Shown here: positions 6,291-8,061 of the stretch, in pieces
Position numbering within the stretch: the first letter of the stretch is position 1
Layout: every line of letters begins with the position of its first letter
DNA from: Actinomycetota bacterium
GTDB taxonomy: Bacteria > Actinomycetota > Actinomycetes > S36-B12
Length of the DNA stretch: 8,061 nucleotides
Assembly (NCBI GenBank): GCA_010029945.1
Contig: RGQW01000075.1
Coordinates: 1 to 8,061, forward strand
Direction of reading: 5' to 3'
Position numbers and translations under genes: made by a program
The notes under the pieces: generated by a model
Told to the model about the DNA's origin: nothing
Seen by the model: only the letters and a program-made list of their open reading frames with translations
Databases searched by the model: none

Positions 6291-7240
6291 CCGTCACCCG
6301 CGAGGAGCCCGGCGCCCAGCACCGACTCGGGCTGCTCCTTGGCGTCGCAGCCTGGACCCTGTGGGGGCTCTTCCCCCTGTACTTCGCCCTCCTGGATGAT
6401 GTCCCCCCACTGGAGGTCGTCGCTCACCGAGTTGTCTGGACACTCGTCTTTCTGGTGGTGATCATTTCCATCTCTCGACATTGGGCTGGGTTGCGACGAG
6501 CATTCAACCGCAGGACGTTCGCAATCCTGATGGGTGCGGCGGTCTTCATTTCCATCAATTGGCTTGTCTACGTCTATGCGATCGCGACCAATCAAGTCGT
6601 CCAAGCCTCCCTCGGCTACTTCATCAACCCGCTCGTGTCGGTAGCCCTGGGTATCGCCCTTCTCCGGGAAAGACTTCGACGGTTGCAATGGGTGGCCGTT
6701 GGCATCGCGATCGTCGCGGTGATCATCTTGACCCTCAGTTACGGTGCCCTGCCCTGGATCAGCCTGACTCTCGCCTTCAGCTTCGGCATGTATGGCCTGA
6801 TGAAGAAGATGGCCAACATGAGTTCGACCCATAGCCTTCTGATCGAGACCGCCGCCCTGGCCCCGTTCGCTCTGGCCCTGATGACCATGTGGCACGGCAA
6901 CGGTCAGGCGTCGTTCGCTCTCGGTGGATGGCAGACATCACTGCTGCTTGTTCTGCTCGGACCCGTGACCGCAATTCCGTTGCTCGCCTTTGGCGGAGCA
7001 GCCACTCGGATTCCCCTTTCCACACTCGGCGTCCTTCAGTACATCACTCCGATCTTGCAGTTCTCTATCGGCGTTTTTCTCTTCAACGAACCGATGCCGG
7101 GTTCTCGCTGGGTGGGATTCTTCTTCGTCTGGTCCGCACTTATCGTCTTCTCAACGGACGCCTTCCGCTACGCCCGCCAGCGCCGTCCAGAACCATCCGA
7201 TGACCTGATTGACGAACTGGAAGTAACGGAGTCTCCCTAA
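6275..7240 (+). CDS. rarD: RarD-type EamA-family membrane transporter
   Basis: A 321-residue integral membrane protein of the drug/metabolite transporter superfamily. Ten hydrophobic segments can be placed at about 18-38, 48-66, 81-101, 111-130, 137-155, 160-178, 187-205, 220-240, 249-270 and 277-294, in two repeated halves as in EamA proteins. The RarD hallmark ASLGYFINPLVSVALG (111-126) is present, with AWTLWGLFPLYF near the N-terminus. RarD was named for a chloramphenicol-sensitivity phenotype, but its natural substrate is not settled. The start is GTG 6275, the only usable start before the first segment; it lies inside korB (16-nt overlap), so rarD is probably the third gene of the korAB operon. 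No link between its transport role and KorAB is evident. The C-terminal tail is acidic and cytoplasmic. Confidence 0.9.
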   Translation: MDHQLTVTREEPGAQHRLGLLLGVAAWTLWGLFPLYFALLDDVPPLEVVAHRVVWTLVFLVVIISISRHWAGLRRAFNRRTFAILMGAAVFISINWLVYVYAIATNQVVQASLGYFINPLVSVALGIALLRERLRRLQWVAVGIAIVAVIILTLSYGALPWISLTLAFSFGMYGLMKKMANMSSTHSLLIETAALAPFALALMTMWHGNGQASFALGGWQTSLLLVLLGPVTAIPLLAFGGAATRIPLSTLGVLQYITPILQFSIGVFLFNEPMPGSRWVGFFFVWSALIVFSTDAFRYARQRRPEPSDDLIDELEVTESP

Positions 7241-7248
7241 CCGTCACG

Positions 7249-7263
7249 GTGCATTCGATGCGC
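7249..7263. terminator. Weak hairpin between convergent rarD and polyprenyl synthase genes
   Basis: GTGCAT (7249-7254), loop TCG, ATGCGC (7258-7263) forms a 6-bp stem with one T-G pair. It lies in the 61-nt spacer between the two convergent stops. There is no clear T-run after it, so it is only a possible terminator; nothing better is seen in the spacer. Confidence 0.2.
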
Positions 7264-7301
7264 TTGGTGCGTTAGACCTGTTCGCCGCCGCGCAGGACAC
7301 G

Positions 7302-8061
7302 TCAGCCGGTTCGATTCACCACGTAATCGCACAGTGCTTCGAGCGCGACCTTTGCATCTCCTGCCGGCAATGGTTCGAGGATCCGACGCGCGTCCCCCGC
7401 CCAACGGCGTGCCTCATCGCGCGCATCCTCCAGCGCCGGATGCTCCCGCAACAGCCGGAGAGCCTGCGCGTGATCGGCATCATCGGGAATCGGTCCCGAC
7501 AAGAACGCGACGAGTTCGTCGTCGCCGGATTGATCGCTCGATTGCGCGATCAACGTGGCCAGAGTGGGTACACCCTCGCGCAGATCGGTACCCGGCAACT
7601 TGCCCGACTGCTCCGCGTCAGACGTGATATCCACAATGTCGTCCGCGAGTTGGAAAGCAACGCCGATGGCTTCACCAAAACGACTCAGTGTGTCGATCGT
7701 GGATGCTTCGGCTCCGGCCATCATCGCCCCGAACCGACCGGCCGTAGCGATCAACGAGCCGGTCTTATCCGACAGGACCTGCAAATGGTGCTTGACCGGA
7801 TCGATGCCATCGTCCGGCCCCACCGCTTCGCGAATCTGGCCTGTGCACAGGCGCTCGAAGGTTTGCGCCTGAATGCGCACCGCCTCGGGGCCGAGGTCGG
7901 CCAAGATGTCAGACGCGCGAGCAAACAGAAAGTCACCGGTGAGAATCGCGATCGAGTTGTCCCAGCGTGCGTTCGCCGACGGGGCACCACGACGGAGCTG
8001 CGCTTCGTCCATGACGTCGTCGTGATACAGCGTGGCCAGGTGGGTGAGTTCGACGACGACC
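7302..8061 (-). CDS. Polyprenyl diphosphate synthase (trans-isoprenyl diphosphate synthase), N-terminus cut by window edge
   Basis: The visible 252 C-terminal residues carry both Asp-rich motifs of trans-prenyltransferases. The first is DDVMD within LYHDDVMDEAQLRRG (window residues 14-18). The second is DDIVD within FQLADDIVDITSD (140-144). The Lys-Thr pair in LSDKTGSLIATAGRF is also present. These enzymes condense isopentenyl diphosphate onto an allylic primer in the cytosol; two Mg2+-binding DDxxD motifs hold the diphosphate. Small residues before the first motif (HLATLYH) suit a long-chain product. In actinobacteria the closest role would be making the menaquinone side chain (HepT/GrcC type), but chain length cannot be read reliably. 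About 80-90 N-terminal residues are missing. It converges with rarD. Confidence 0.93.
   Translation of the reverse strand, partial: VVVELTHLATLYHDDVMDEAQLRRGAPSANARWDNSIAILTGDFLFARASDILADLGPEAVRIQAQTFERLCTGQIREAVGPDDGIDPVKHHLQVLSDKTGSLIATAGRFGAMMAGAEASTIDTLSRFGEAIGVAFQLADDIVDITSDAEQSGKLPGTDLREGVPTLATLIAQSSDQSGDDELVAFLSGPIPDDADHAQALRLLREHPALEDARDEARRWAGDARRILEPLPAGDAKVALEALCDYVVNRTG

Noticed and set aside
1..8061. Mobile elements, CRISPR arrays, defence or prophage genes
   Set aside because: No transposase, integrase, repeat array or long terminal inverted repeats were seen; the genes are ordinary chromosomal ones.

Overview
The window reads as chromosomal DNA of a high-GC actinobacterium. 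The evidence is the G+C-rich coding sequence, GTG starts, a gamma-alpha fused KorA, a NuoB/NuoC/NuoI set of actinobacterial type, and the gene neighbourhood. From memory, Streptomyces also keeps a polyprenyl diphosphate synthase, kor genes, a second NADH-module-less nuo cluster and yajQ close together; that comparison is unverified. Family or genus cannot be fixed from sequence alone. There is no mobile element, CRISPR array, rRNA or phage gene, and coding density is very high.

Layout from left to right. (1) Positions 1-1509, all on the minus strand: a HAD-family phosphatase, then a complete tRNA-Tyr(GTA) with encoded CCA, then a divergent dihydropteroate-synthase-like gene that runs off the left edge. 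(2) yajQ (1611-2102, plus strand) is divergent from the HAD gene and converges with the next block, overlapping it by 14 nt. (3) Positions 2089-3303, minus strand: a tight, overlapping three-gene operon encoding short NuoB, NuoC and NuoI homologues, with no nuoD, membrane subunits or NADH-module genes beside it. (4) Positions 3456-7240, plus strand: korA, korB and rarD, each overlapping the next. (5) Positions 7302-8061, minus strand: a polyprenyl diphosphate synthase cut by the right edge.

The central theme is ferredoxin-linked energy metabolism. KorAB would oxidise 2-oxoglutarate to succinyl-CoA and reduce ferredoxin. The divergent NuoBCI set is made of exactly the Fe-S electron-wire type of complex I subunits that could receive such electrons, and the polyprenyl diphosphate synthase would make the side chain of menaquinone. 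This functional link is inference.

The two most notable points are these. First, korA is broken as written: a net loss of about 95 nt near position 4220 removes the conserved YPITPAS region and shifts the frame, while everything on both sides stays well conserved. It is therefore either a very recent pseudogene or an assembly error. Second, the three-subunit NuoBCI module without NuoD is an unusual, reduced arrangement. A third point is the DHPS-like protein, whose active-site motifs depart from those of true FolP.
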